Assembly: GCA_937925595.1 (NCBI GenBank)
Contig: CALALQ010000158.1
Span: forward strand, 1-30,408
DNA: 30,408 nucleotides
Reading direction: 5' to 3'
DNA from: an uncultured Demequina sp.
GTDB taxonomy: Bacteria > Actinomycetota > Actinomycetes > Actinomycetales > Demequinaceae
In this document: one piece after another, positions 14,155 to 21,339 of the stretch
Layout: every line of letters begins with the position of its first letter
Numbering within the stretch: position 1 is the first letter of the stretch
Program-made: the position numbers and the translations under genes
The notes under the pieces: model-generated
What the model was told of the DNA's origin: nothing
Database searches by the model: none
The model's input: the letters and a program-made list of their open reading frames with translations, nothing else

Positions 14155-15218
14155 GCATTCACGACAAGGGCCTGCGGGGCTTCGCCTCTGACAACTACTC
14201 CGGCATTCACCCGGAGGTGCTTGCGGCGATCGAGGCGGCGAATGGCGGCCACCAGATCGCGTACGGCGACGACGTCTACACGGCGCGACTGCAAGAGGTG
14301 ATGGCCCAGCACTTTGGCGAGGGAGTCGAGGCATTCCCGGTCTTCAACGGCACGGGTGCGAACGTGGTGAGCCTGCAGTCGATGCTGCCGCGATGGGGTG
14401 CGGTGGTCGCCGCTGGTTCCGCCCATATTCATGTGGATGAGGGCGGCGCACCGGAACGCGTGGGAGGCATCAAGCTGCTCACCGTGCCCACCGAGGACGG
14501 CAAGCTCACGCCAGAGCTCATCGACCGCGAAGCGTGGGGATGGGGAGACGAGCATCGCGCACAGCCGCTGGTCGTGTCGATCACCCAGTCCTCCGAATTG
14601 GGCACCGTGTACACAGCGGATGAGGTGCGCGCCATCACCGAGCACGCCCACAGCCTTGGCATGCGCGTGCACATGGACGGCGCTCGCATCTCCAATGCGG
14701 CGGCCTCGCTTGGCGTACCGCTGCGCGAGATCACTCGCGACGCGGGCGTTGACGTGCTCAGCTACGGCGGCACCAAGAACGGCGCGATGCTTGGTGAAGC
14801 CGTGGTGGTGTTCAACCCGGAGGCGGCCGAAGGGCTGAAGTTCCTGCGCAAGCTCGACATGCAGCTCGCGTCCAAGATGCGGTTCGTCTCCGCTCAGCTC
14901 ATCGCGCTGCTCGAGGGCGACCTGTGGCTGCGCAACGCGTCGCACTCCAATGCGATGGCGCAGCGCCTGCGTGCCGGCATCGAGGCCGGACTCACCGACG
15001 GCTCTATCAAGGGCGTGGGCTTCACTCAGCGCACCGAGTCCAACGGCGTGTTCGCGACGCTCCCTGACGGCGTCGCGGATCGGCTGCGCGAGTCCTTCCG
15101 CTTCTACGACTGGGACGCCGCGCGCAATGAGGTGCGGTGGATGTGCAGCTTCGACACCACCGAGGAAGACATCGACGCCTTCATCGCCGCGATCGCCCGC
15201 GAAACCTCAGCTGCGTGA
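14151..15218 (+). CDS. Low-specificity L-threonine aldolase family protein
   Basis: A 355-residue PLP-dependent beta-eliminating lyase of fold type I. Family marks are FASDNYSGIHPEVLAAIEAANGGHQIAYGDDVYTARLQE, the sugar-binding HIHVDEGGAP segment, the cofactor Asp in VHMDGARISNAAASLG and the Schiff-base Lys in LSYGGTKNGAMLGEAVVVF. Characterised members cleave L-threonine or L-allo-threonine to glycine and acetaldehyde; related enzymes act on other beta-hydroxy amino acids. GTG start at 14151 within the GTGA overlap with the SDR stop, so translation is coupled. It ends in GTGA overlap with the HAD gene. A threonine aldolase with an SDR and a phosphatase suggests a small pathway on a hydroxylated amino acid; inference only. 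Confidence 0.92.
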   Translation: MSIHDKGLRGFASDNYSGIHPEVLAAIEAANGGHQIAYGDDVYTARLQEVMAQHFGEGVEAFPVFNGTGANVVSLQSMLPRWGAVVAAGSAHIHVDEGGAPERVGGIKLLTVPTEDGKLTPELIDREAWGWGDEHRAQPLVVSITQSSELGTVYTADEVRAITEHAHSLGMRVHMDGARISNAAASLGVPLREITRDAGVDVLSYGGTKNGAMLGEAVVVFNPEAAEGLKFLRKLDMQLASKMRFVSAQLIALLEGDLWLRNASHSNAMAQRLRAGIEAGLTDGSIKGVGFTQRTESNGVFATLPDGVADRLRESFRFYDWDAARNEVRWMCSFDTTEEDIDAFIAAIARETSAA

Positions 15219-16033
15219 GCGGGCTGACCCCGCCACCCGGCATTCGCCTGGTGGCGCTCGATATTGACGACACCCTGATCCCCTGGCGCGGGGCGCTGTC
15301 GCCGCGAGTGGCCGACGCTGTGCGCGCCGTCCACTCTGTCGGCGTCGAGGTGGTGCTCGCCACGGGCAGGGGAGTCTCCCAGGTGGTGCCGGTGGCGCAA
15401 GAGCTCGGACTCGACGAGCTCTGGGCCCTGTGCTCCAACGGCTCTGTCACCGCGCGAATCGCGCAGGGGGAGTTCGAGATCCACGACCGCGTGACGTTTG
15501 ATCCGCGCGGGATTGTCGAGGCGCTGCGCGCGATCGACCCACGTGCGCCCATCGCTGTCGAGTCCTCCGGCATCGGCTTCCTCGTGGACGGCGATCCCTA
15601 CGAGGATCAGGCACCGGAGATCGCCGGGGCGCTTGAGGAACTGAGCGACGCCGTCACCTTCCTCTCGGTCGCTTCCAGCCTGATCGATGTCGAGGCCTTT
15701 GCAGAGCTCACCGCCGGCCACCCAGTCCACTCGGTGCCGTACGTCCACGATGGCTGGATCACCGTGGACATCGTCCACGCCGACGCTGGCAAGGGGGCGG
15801 CGCTCGCGTCCCTCGCGGCGTCTCGCGGGATCGCGGCGCACGAGTGCGCCGCCGTTGGCGACTACCTCAACGACATCCCGATGCTCGCGTTCGCTGGGTG
15901 GTCCGTCGCGATGGGTCAGGCGCCCAGCGAGGTGCGCGCGGTCGCGGACGCGGTGGTCGCGGCGAGCGTCGACGATGGCGTCGCGGAGGCCCTAGAGGCG
16001 ATCGCGGGCGCCGGAGATGTGACCCACCACTAG
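15215..16033 (+). CDS. Cof-type HAD-IIB family phosphatase
   Basis: A 272-residue haloacid dehalogenase superfamily hydrolase. Motif I DIDDTLIP (about residues 15-22) supplies the nucleophile Asp; motif II ATGRG follows; motif III is the Lys of DAGKGAALASLA; motif IV is GDYLNDIPML. The cap between motifs II and III is the type IIB alpha/beta insert, as in Cof and sugar phosphatases. It most likely dephosphorylates a small phosphorylated metabolite; substrate unknown. The GTG start at 15215 overlaps the threonine aldolase TGA as GTGA, so this is the last gene of the DUF6421 operon. It ends 32 bases before the TetR-Ogt start. Confidence 0.92.
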   Translation: MSGLTPPPGIRLVALDIDDTLIPWRGALSPRVADAVRAVHSVGVEVVLATGRGVSQVVPVAQELGLDELWALCSNGSVTARIAQGEFEIHDRVTFDPRGIVEALRAIDPRAPIAVESSGIGFLVDGDPYEDQAPEIAGALEELSDAVTFLSVASSLIDVEAFAELTAGHPVHSVPYVHDGWITVDIVHADAGKGAALASLAASRGIAAHECAAVGDYLNDIPMLAFAGWSVAMGQAPSEVRAVADAVVAASVDDGVAEALEAIAGAGDVTHH

Positions 16034-16047
16034 ACGGTTCTGCGGTT

Positions 16048-16068
16048 CATACTTACAGTGTAAGTATG
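16048..16068 (+). promoter_or_regulatory. Palindromic operator over the tetR-ogt start codon
   Basis: The arms CATACTTAC (16048-16056) and GTAAGTATG (16060-16068) are perfect complements with centre AGT; the last three bases are the ATG. A -10 TACAGT (16054-16059) lies inside it, six bases before the ATG, with TAGACG (16031-16036) at -35, 17 bp away. This is the size and placement of a TetR-family autorepression site. Confidence 0.8.
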
Positions 16069-16920
16069 GCTCGCAAGGGACTGAGTAAGAAGGCAGTTGT
16101 CGACGCCGCTTTCGCACTCGCGGACAGCGACGGCCTTGAGGCACTCACCATGCGTCGCCTCGGAGCACGCCTCGGCGTCGAGGCCATGTCCCTGTACAAC
16201 CACGTCCCCTCTCGCCGCGAGCTTCTCGACGCCATCGCCGACCGCGTCTGGGCCGCTGCCGACACCCCGTCCGCACTCGCCGCCGCACTCGCCGCGCACC
16301 CCTGGGTGCTCGAGCTTCCCACCGCTCGCCCAGGCGAGCATCGCCTCGCAGCCCGCCGCAGCGTCGGCCGGGAGCAGGAGGCCCTCATCATTGGCCGCGC
16401 CTGGGTAGCGCGGTCGACAGGAGTTGCCATGTACATCAGCCAGACCCTCGACACCCCCGACGGCCCCTTCACGATCATCGAACACGACGGCGCGGTCGTC
16501 GGCGCCGGCTGGGACGCCGACGTCGCCACCATCGCCGCCCGGGCCAGCATCCCCGCCGACGCCGTGGTCGCCGGCACCTGCCGCGCGGCCGACGCCGTGG
16601 TCGCCTACTACGAAGGCGACGCCACAGCTCCGCTCAACGTGGAGGTGCGGCCCCACGGCACGGACTTCCGCTCCCAGGTGTGGAAGGAGCTGCGCTCCAT
16701 CCCCGCCGGCGAAACCCGCACCTACGGCGAGATCGCCGCGCGACTGGGGTCAGCGTCGGCCAGCAGGGCTGTTGGCGCGGCATGCGGATCCAACGCCGTG
16801 GGCCTGTTTGTGCCCTGCCACCGAGTAGTGGGAAAGAGCGGAAAGCTCACCGGCTTCGCGTGGGGAGTGGAGACCAAGAAGTCCCTGCTTGAGCGCGAAG
16901 GCGTGTTGGCGGGGGCGTAG
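16066..16920 (+). CDS. TetR DNA-binding domain fused in frame to methylguanine-DNA methyltransferase
   Basis: A 284-residue open frame. Residues 1-65 are a clean TetR_N helix-turn-helix (ALTMRRLGARLGVEAMSLYNHV). Residues 66-95 look like the start of a TetR C-terminal domain (AAHPWVLELPTARPG), which then stops abruptly; about 100 residues expected of a TetR are missing. A low-complexity link follows to residue 121. Residues 122-284 are a complete Ogt/MGMT: the N-terminal lobe, then YGEIAARLG, the Arg-finger helix SRAVGAACGSN and the acceptor motif PCHRV with Cys251. An internal ATG at 16429 has AGGAG five bases upstream and would yield Ogt alone. So the gene may produce both a fusion and a short repair protein, or the TetR part may be a deletion remnant. 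Repairs O6-alkylguanine in DNA. Confidence 0.8.
   Translation: MARKGLSKKAVVDAAFALADSDGLEALTMRRLGARLGVEAMSLYNHVPSRRELLDAIADRVWAAADTPSALAAALAAHPWVLELPTARPGEHRLAARRSVGREQEALIIGRAWVARSTGVAMYISQTLDTPDGPFTIIEHDGAVVGAGWDADVATIAARASIPADAVVAGTCRAADAVVAYYEGDATAPLNVEVRPHGTDFRSQVWKELRSIPAGETRTYGEIAARLGSASASRAVGAACGSNAVGLFVPCHRVVGKSGKLTGFAWGVETKKSLLEREGVLAGA
16419..16431 (+). promoter_or_regulatory. ogt: Internal ribosome binding site and start for free Ogt
   Basis: AGGAG (16419-16423) precedes an in-frame ATG (16429-16431) by five bases, much better than any signal at the upstream start. Translation from here gives a 163-residue protein starting MYISQTLDTPDGPF, the normal length and N-terminus of an Ogt enzyme, with the acceptor Cys at position 130. 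A TAGCGC -10-like hexamer lies at about 16405-16410. Confidence 0.65.
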
Positions 16921-16934
16921 CGGGGGCGCGTGGG

Positions 16935-16940
16935 CCTAGG
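16935..16940 (+). promoter_or_regulatory. -10 box of the FKBP gene
   Basis: TAGGCT lies 28 bases before the FKBP start and matches the TAnnnT -10 type of the window. Between them is AAGGAG (16957-16962), a good Shine-Dalgarno, so this gene has a short leader, unlike most of its neighbours. Confidence 0.45.
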
Positions 16941-16968
16941 CTCGGAGGAACGTTTCTAAGGAGCCGCT

Positions 16969-17361
16969 ATGTCCCTTCCCACGATCTCCCGCGAGCCCAA
17001 CGGCGCTCCCGTCCCCGACTTCGACGGCGCCGAGCTGCCCGACGGCCTCGCGGTCGAGGTGCTCGAGCCGGGCGACGGCGCTCCCGTTGTCGAGGGTCAG
17101 TCCATCACCGTCCACTACGCCGGCTGGCTGTGGAACGGCCAGACCTTCGACTCGTCATGGGACCGCGGCCAGCCGATCTCCTTCGTGATCGCTCGCGGCT
17201 CGCTCATCGACGGCTGGGTCGACGGCATCGTTGGCCAGTCCGTCGGCTCCAAGCTGCTGCTCGTGGTGCCGCCGGAGGCCGGCTACGGCAACCGTCCCGT
17301 GGGGCCCATCCCGCCGAACTCGACGCTCGTGTTCGCCGTGGATGTGCTCGCGGCGCACTAG
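16969..17361 (+). CDS. FKBP-type peptidyl-prolyl cis-trans isomerase
   Basis: A 130-residue single-domain FKBP. The family core is complete: ITVHYAGWLWNGQTFDSSWDRGQPISFVIARGSLIDGWVDGIVGQSVGSKLLLVVPPEAGYGNRPVGPIPPNSTLVFAVDVL. This includes the VHY strand, FDSSW, the active-site tryptophan (IDGWVDGI) and the PPEAGYG and IPPNSTLVF signatures. There is no signal peptide or lipobox, so it is cytosolic and catalyses prolyl isomerisation during folding. It stands alone, with its own -10 and a ribosome binding site six bases before the ATG. It converges with the leucine-rich surface protein gene. Confidence 0.95.
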   Translation: MSLPTISREPNGAPVPDFDGAELPDGLAVEVLEPGDGAPVVEGQSITVHYAGWLWNGQTFDSSWDRGQPISFVIARGSLIDGWVDGIVGQSVGSKLLLVVPPEAGYGNRPVGPIPPNSTLVFAVDVLAAH

Positions 17362-17396
17362 CAGCCGCGCACTAGCCCCGAGCCGTGCGCCCCGCC

Positions 17397-18541
17397 TCAG
17401 GCGAGGCGGCGGCGAGAAGCGATCAGCGCGAGGCCGCCGAGCACCAAGGCGAGTGCGAAGGCAGAGGTTCGCGCAGCGTCGGCGCCCGTCGTTGACAGGG
17501 CCTCCGCGATAGCGATCTCCACTTGGATGCTTGCCGTTTCCGTGCCGCGCAGCTCGATGTGGTGTGTGCCCGACGGGGTGTTGGCGGGGATGGTGACGCT
17601 GGCCGCGACCGTGCCGCCCGCGTCGGCCGTCGCCGTGCCCAGGAGCACCGGGTCAGAGTGCAGCCAGAACTCGACCGTCTCGCCGGGAATGAAGTGCTGG
17701 CCCGTCACCGTGAAGGTGTCGCCTGGGGCCGCGTCGTGTCCGATGTGACACTGTAGGGGAACGCGACCTGGGCGCCGCCTGAGGCAGCGGTGTACCAGCC
17801 GTTGAACGTATTCCCCGATGCGGTGGGAGCCGCAGGGGCGTCCACCGAGTGGCCAGGACGCCCTGTGCTCGGCATGGGGGAAGTGCCGTGGCCGTTGGCG
17901 TCGAACGTGACGGTGACAGCGGGGATCAGCTCGGACGTGTAGACGACTCCGCCCGCCGTCCACGTAGGCGAGGAGAACCCGGCGACATCGTGGTGGTACT
18001 TCACGACCGGCCCGGACGTGCCCAAGGCGTTGGGGGTGCCCATGACGGGAGCGTCGCCCAGGAAGGTCACCTCACCCAGTGGATTGCCAAGGAACGCGCT
18101 GCCGGAGATGCCTGTGACGCTTGCGGGGATGGTGACGGATGTCAGCTGGTTGTACGCGAACGCACCCGTGTTGATGAGGCCGACTGAGCCGGGCACGGTG
18201 ATCGTGTTCAGATAGTTGTTCGAGAACGCGTAGGGCTGGATGTACCTCAGGGTGCTGGGCAGGTGAACGGAGTCCAGATTCTTGGACTGAAACGCGTAGT
18301 TCGCGACTTGGGTGACCGCGTAGTCATTCCCGCCGATGTTCACGGTCTCGGGGATGACGAGATCAGGTGCCACATCTCCCGAACTGACGATCGTCGCTCC
18401 GGCAGCAATGTTGGCGTCGTCAGCCTGATACATGATGCCGTCAATCACGGTCGTGACTGATGCGCCCTGAGCGGGAAGTGCCACGAGGAAGGCGCCAACA
18501 AAGGCGGCAAGAACGGTTGCGGAAAGTCGACCAAGCGTCAC
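17397..18541 (-). pseudogene. BspA-type leucine-rich cell-surface protein, interrupted by a frameshift
   Basis: Two minus-strand frames join into one protein of about 381 residues if one base is restored near 17730-17736. The first frame (18541 down to 17705) has a signal peptide ending ALPAQGA, four or five LRR_5 repeats (for example VANYAFQSKNLDSVHLPSTL, AFAYNQLTSVTIPASV) and a Listeria-Bacteroides type repeat VTFDANGHGTSPMPSTGRPG...FNGWYTAASGG. The second frame, open from 17963 and ending at 17397, continues AAPGDTFTVTG and ends LSTTGADAARTSAFALALVLGG...SRRRLA, a sorting-signal layout with an LPxTG-like LSTTG. One missing G in the GACGCGG stretch would give SDTTAAPGDTFTVTG. GTG start at 18541 with GAGGGA upstream. 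Without the repair the protein stops before its anchor. It could be a sequencing error. Confidence 0.75.
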
Positions 18542-18597
18542 GACGGGATCCCTCAGATAGACCCTCAGCACGGGGACCTTCCCTGGGGCTTGGGGGC

Positions 18598-18642
18598 ACG
18601 CTACCGCGCCCTAGCGGCACTCACTTACCAATCGGTATGTGA
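18598..18642 (-). promoter_or_regulatory. Promoter and dyad upstream of the leucine-rich protein gene
   Basis: The minus-strand -10 TAGCGT (18603-18598) lies about 57 bases before the GTG start. A 22-bp imperfect dyad (18621-18642; 9 of 11 pairs match) overlaps the -35 region and contains TACC-AATC-GGTA, a form seen in TetR-type operators. This suggests regulated expression of the surface protein by a factor encoded elsewhere. Confidence 0.5.
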
Positions 18643-18665
18643 TCTGGAACACGCTCCCGCCCCCA

Positions 18666-18772
18666 CCTGCGTCCGCACGGCAAATCCGTTCCGCGCGCGA
18701 ACGCGCGCGGCAAAGCGCCTGGTACGCGGACTCGGACCTCGCCGCACGTTCGATTTGCCGTGCGGACGCAGG
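18666..18772. repeat. 21-bp inverted repeat with structured interior
   Basis: The arms 18666-18686 and 18752-18772 are perfect 21-base complements (beginning CCTGCGTCCGCACGGC) around a 65-base spacer. Inside, CCGCGCGC (18691-18698) and GCGCGCGG (18703-18710) form another stem with loop GAAC. The region lies between the leucine-rich gene promoter and the end of the GH94 gene and has no credible open frame. It resembles a small non-coding mobile or REP-like element, or a long terminator for the GH94 gene. Confidence 0.8.
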
Positions 18773-18831
18773 GGCTGGTCCGACGCTGGGGCTGCGCGGT
18801 CGCAGAGTGTCGGCCGTGGTGCCTATGTCGG

Positions 18832-21270
18832 TCAGCCCATCGTGACGGTGAGCACGTCGCCGTCGCTCAGCTCCTCCACCGGCACGAGCGCACCGCGGCG
18901 CGAGTCGCTCGCAAGGTCCACCTCGCGCTTGCCGATCATCACGGACGCGACACCCGTCGCGACGCCCAGCGGGTTCACCACGTTGATGGTGATGGACTTT
19001 CCGCGGAACGTGCGGGTGACCTGGAAGCCATCCCAGCCTTCGGGAAGGCACGGGTCGATGCGCAGGCCCTCAAGCTCTGGGCGGATGCCAAGGATGTACT
19101 GCGTCACGCCGATGTACGACCACGATGCCGTGCCCGTGAGCCACGGGTTGCGAGCCTGGCCAAAGCGAGGCGACTCGGGGCCATGGGTGAACTGGCAGTA
19201 CACGTACGGCTCCACCTGGTGGATCTCTGCGGAGTCGTTGTAGCGAGCGGGCAGGTAGGAGCGGTAGTACTCATACGCACGGTCGCCGCGACCCAGCACG
19301 CCCTCCGCCACGATCGTCCAGGAGTTGGCGTGGCAGAAGATGCCGCCGTTCTCCTTGTGGCCCACGGGGAAGACCAGCAGGGACAGGCCAACGCCAGGGA
19401 CCTCCTTGGTGTGCGCGGGGGCGCACAGTGCCACTCCATGCTCGGAGAACAGGCGCTCATGCACAGCGTCCATCGCTCCCACGGCTCGGTCCTCCGGCAC
19501 CACGCCGGAGATCGCGGCCCACACGTTGGGCTCGAGGTAGATCTTGCCCTCGTCGAGTTCATCGGAGCCGAGCTTGGCGCCGGTCGCGGAGATGCCGCGG
19601 ATGTACCAGCCGCCGTCCCACGCGCCCTCGAGCACCGGCTGCAACGACTCAAGCACTCCACGCGCCCACGCGGCGTCCTCGTCACGGCCGGTCTGCTCCG
19701 CGAGCTCGGCGACGATGCGCGCGCCGTTCGCCATGAGGAAGGTCGAGAACATCGACTCGCCCGTGGTGCCGAACTGGATGCAGTCGTTCCAGTCGGCCTG
19801 CAGGCCCTGGACCAGTCCGTTCGCGCCAAGGTGGTCGAGCGAGAACTGGATCGCCTGGCGCAGGTGCTCGAACACGGTGGCCTCGCCGCGGTCGGCGTAC
19901 GGGAGCACCTCGTCGAGGTAGGCGACGTCGCCGGTCTCGTACACGAAGTTCGCCACGGTGATGGGCAGCCACAGGGGGTCGTCGGAGCGGTACTTCTCAA
20001 TCGACGGCGTCTCCTCGTGACCGGGGTTGTGGGTGAGCGGCTTCACGAGCGGCATCGCGCCGCCTTCTGCCGTCTGGCCGGTGAGGATCATCGACAGTCG
20101 CTCGCGCACAGCGTCGGGAATCGCGTGTGTCACGGCGAGCATGTCCTGCACCGTGTCGCGGTACCCAAGGCCGTCGCGGTCGCCGGCCTCGATGAGCGAG
20201 ACGCCGCGAGACCAGTTGAAGGTCATGTGCGTCTGGTACGCGTGCCACACGTTGATCATCGAGTTGAGTTCGCCGTCAGGCGTTGCCACCTGAAGCGGGG
20301 CAAGGTAGTCGCGCCACTCGTCGCGAATCGCGGCAAGTTCCGCGTCGACACGCTCGGGAGTGCCGTACTCGGCGAGGATCTCGCGGCCGGCGCGGTGGAC
20401 CACACCATCGCCGTCGTCCCACTCGGAGTCCGGCGCGCCAATGCCCAGCATGTAGATGACGTGGCGCGTCTCGCCGGGTGCGAGCTCTAGGCGGGCCTGC
20501 AGCGAGGCGCACGCGTTGTCGCCAACCGTCTCAGTGCCAGAGCACTCTCCGCGCTCCACAGCGAGCGGCGCGGACTGCGTGCGGTACGCGCCAAGGAACT
20601 GGTCGCGGTCGGTGTCAAAGCCAGCGACCTCCGCTCCAGCCATCCCGAACCACAGTTCCTTCCACGCGGTGCGCGTCGAGTTCGCGCGACGGATCATGCC
20701 GTCCTTGTACTGGCACACCACCACGTACTGCGAGTACTGGAGGTTCTCCAGGTCCTGGCGGTAGTTCCACTCGTTCGCGAGCTCGGCGTAAGAAAACAGC
20801 GAAATGGTGCGCGGAGCGTCGGTCTCATTGGTGACCTTGACGGACCAGTACTCGAATGCCTGGTCCTTGGGCACAAAGAAGCTCGCCTCCGAGCGAATGC
20901 CGCGGTACTCGCTTTCGAAGATCGAGTAGCCAAGGCCGTGGCGCACGGTCGACGCCTGGGTGCCTTCGCCGTCGCCGTCGCGGCCGCGCAGCGGCTTGCC
21001 GACGGGCTGCCAGCTTGCGCTCCAATAGTCGCCATCGGCGTCGTCGCGCAGGTAGATGAAGCGTCCGGGCTCGTCCTGGGGGACGCCGTTGAAGCGGAAG
21101 CGCAGCACGCGGCCCGTGCCGCCGGACTTGTAGAACGAGTAGCCGCCGGCGCCCTGGGTGATGATGCCGCCGTACAGTCGCGATCCGAGGTAGTTGGACC
21201 ACGAACGTGGCGTGTCGGGGCGGGTGATTACGTATTCGCGCGCTTCGTCGTCGAAGTGGCCGTACTGCAT
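18832..21270 (-). CDS. GH94 glycoside phosphorylase (cellobiose/chitobiose phosphorylase-like)
   Basis: An 812-residue protein, the usual length of GH94 enzymes. It begins MQYGHFDDEAREYVITRPDTP and runs through GGYSFYKSGGTGRVLRFRFN and YLRDDADGDYWSASWQPVG (N-terminal beta-sandwich), FDTDRDQFLGAYR, then the (alpha/alpha)6 barrel with the catalytic acid in QADWNDCIQFGTTGES (Asp493, matching the reported general acid position of family enzymes) and KENGGIFCHANSW near the active site. It phosphorolyses a beta-linked disaccharide to a sugar 1-phosphate plus free sugar, conserving energy. There is no signal peptide, so it is cytosolic. The N-terminal wording leans to the chitobiose/cellobiose group, but acceptor specificity is open. 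GAGGA ribosome binding site. A LacI-type operator lies upstream. Confidence 0.92.
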   Translation of the reverse strand: MQYGHFDDEAREYVITRPDTPRSWSNYLGSRLYGGIITQGAGGYSFYKSGGTGRVLRFRFNGVPQDEPGRFIYLRDDADGDYWSASWQPVGKPLRGRDGDGEGTQASTVRHGLGYSIFESEYRGIRSEASFFVPKDQAFEYWSVKVTNETDAPRTISLFSYAELANEWNYRQDLENLQYSQYVVVCQYKDGMIRRANSTRTAWKELWFGMAGAEVAGFDTDRDQFLGAYRTQSAPLAVERGECSGTETVGDNACASLQARLELAPGETRHVIYMLGIGAPDSEWDDGDGVVHRAGREILAEYGTPERVDAELAAIRDEWRDYLAPLQVATPDGELNSMINVWHAYQTHMTFNWSRGVSLIEAGDRDGLGYRDTVQDMLAVTHAIPDAVRERLSMILTGQTAEGGAMPLVKPLTHNPGHEETPSIEKYRSDDPLWLPITVANFVYETGDVAYLDEVLPYADRGEATVFEHLRQAIQFSLDHLGANGLVQGLQADWNDCIQFGTTGESMFSTFLMANGARIVAELAEQTGRDEDAAWARGVLESLQPVLEGAWDGGWYIRGISATGAKLGSDELDEGKIYLEPNVWAAISGVVPEDRAVGAMDAVHERLFSEHGVALCAPAHTKEVPGVGLSLLVFPVGHKENGGIFCHANSWTIVAEGVLGRGDRAYEYYRSYLPARYNDSAEIHQVEPYVYCQFTHGPESPRFGQARNPWLTGTASWSYIGVTQYILGIRPELEGLRIDPCLPEGWDGFQVTRTFRGKSITINVVNPLGVATGVASVMIGKREVDLASDSRRGALVPVEELSDGDVLTVTMG

Positions 21271-21296
21271 TGGACGTCCTCTCAGCTGAGAGCTAC

Positions 21297-21337
21297 AGAC
21301 TACCGATCCGGAGAACCGCCGCGAAACGTTTCGCGGC
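21297..21337 (-). promoter_or_regulatory. GH94 promoter with LacI-type operator
   Basis: The 20-bp perfect palindrome at 21318-21337 has GCGAAACG and its complement around a central CG, the shape of LacI-family operators. It covers the expected -35 of a promoter whose -10 is TAGTCT (21302-21297, minus strand). This suggests sugar-induced derepression of GH94 by a LacI regulator encoded elsewhere. It also could act as a terminator for the upstream ABC genes, which end at 21340. Confidence 0.65.
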
Positions 21338-21339
21338 CG

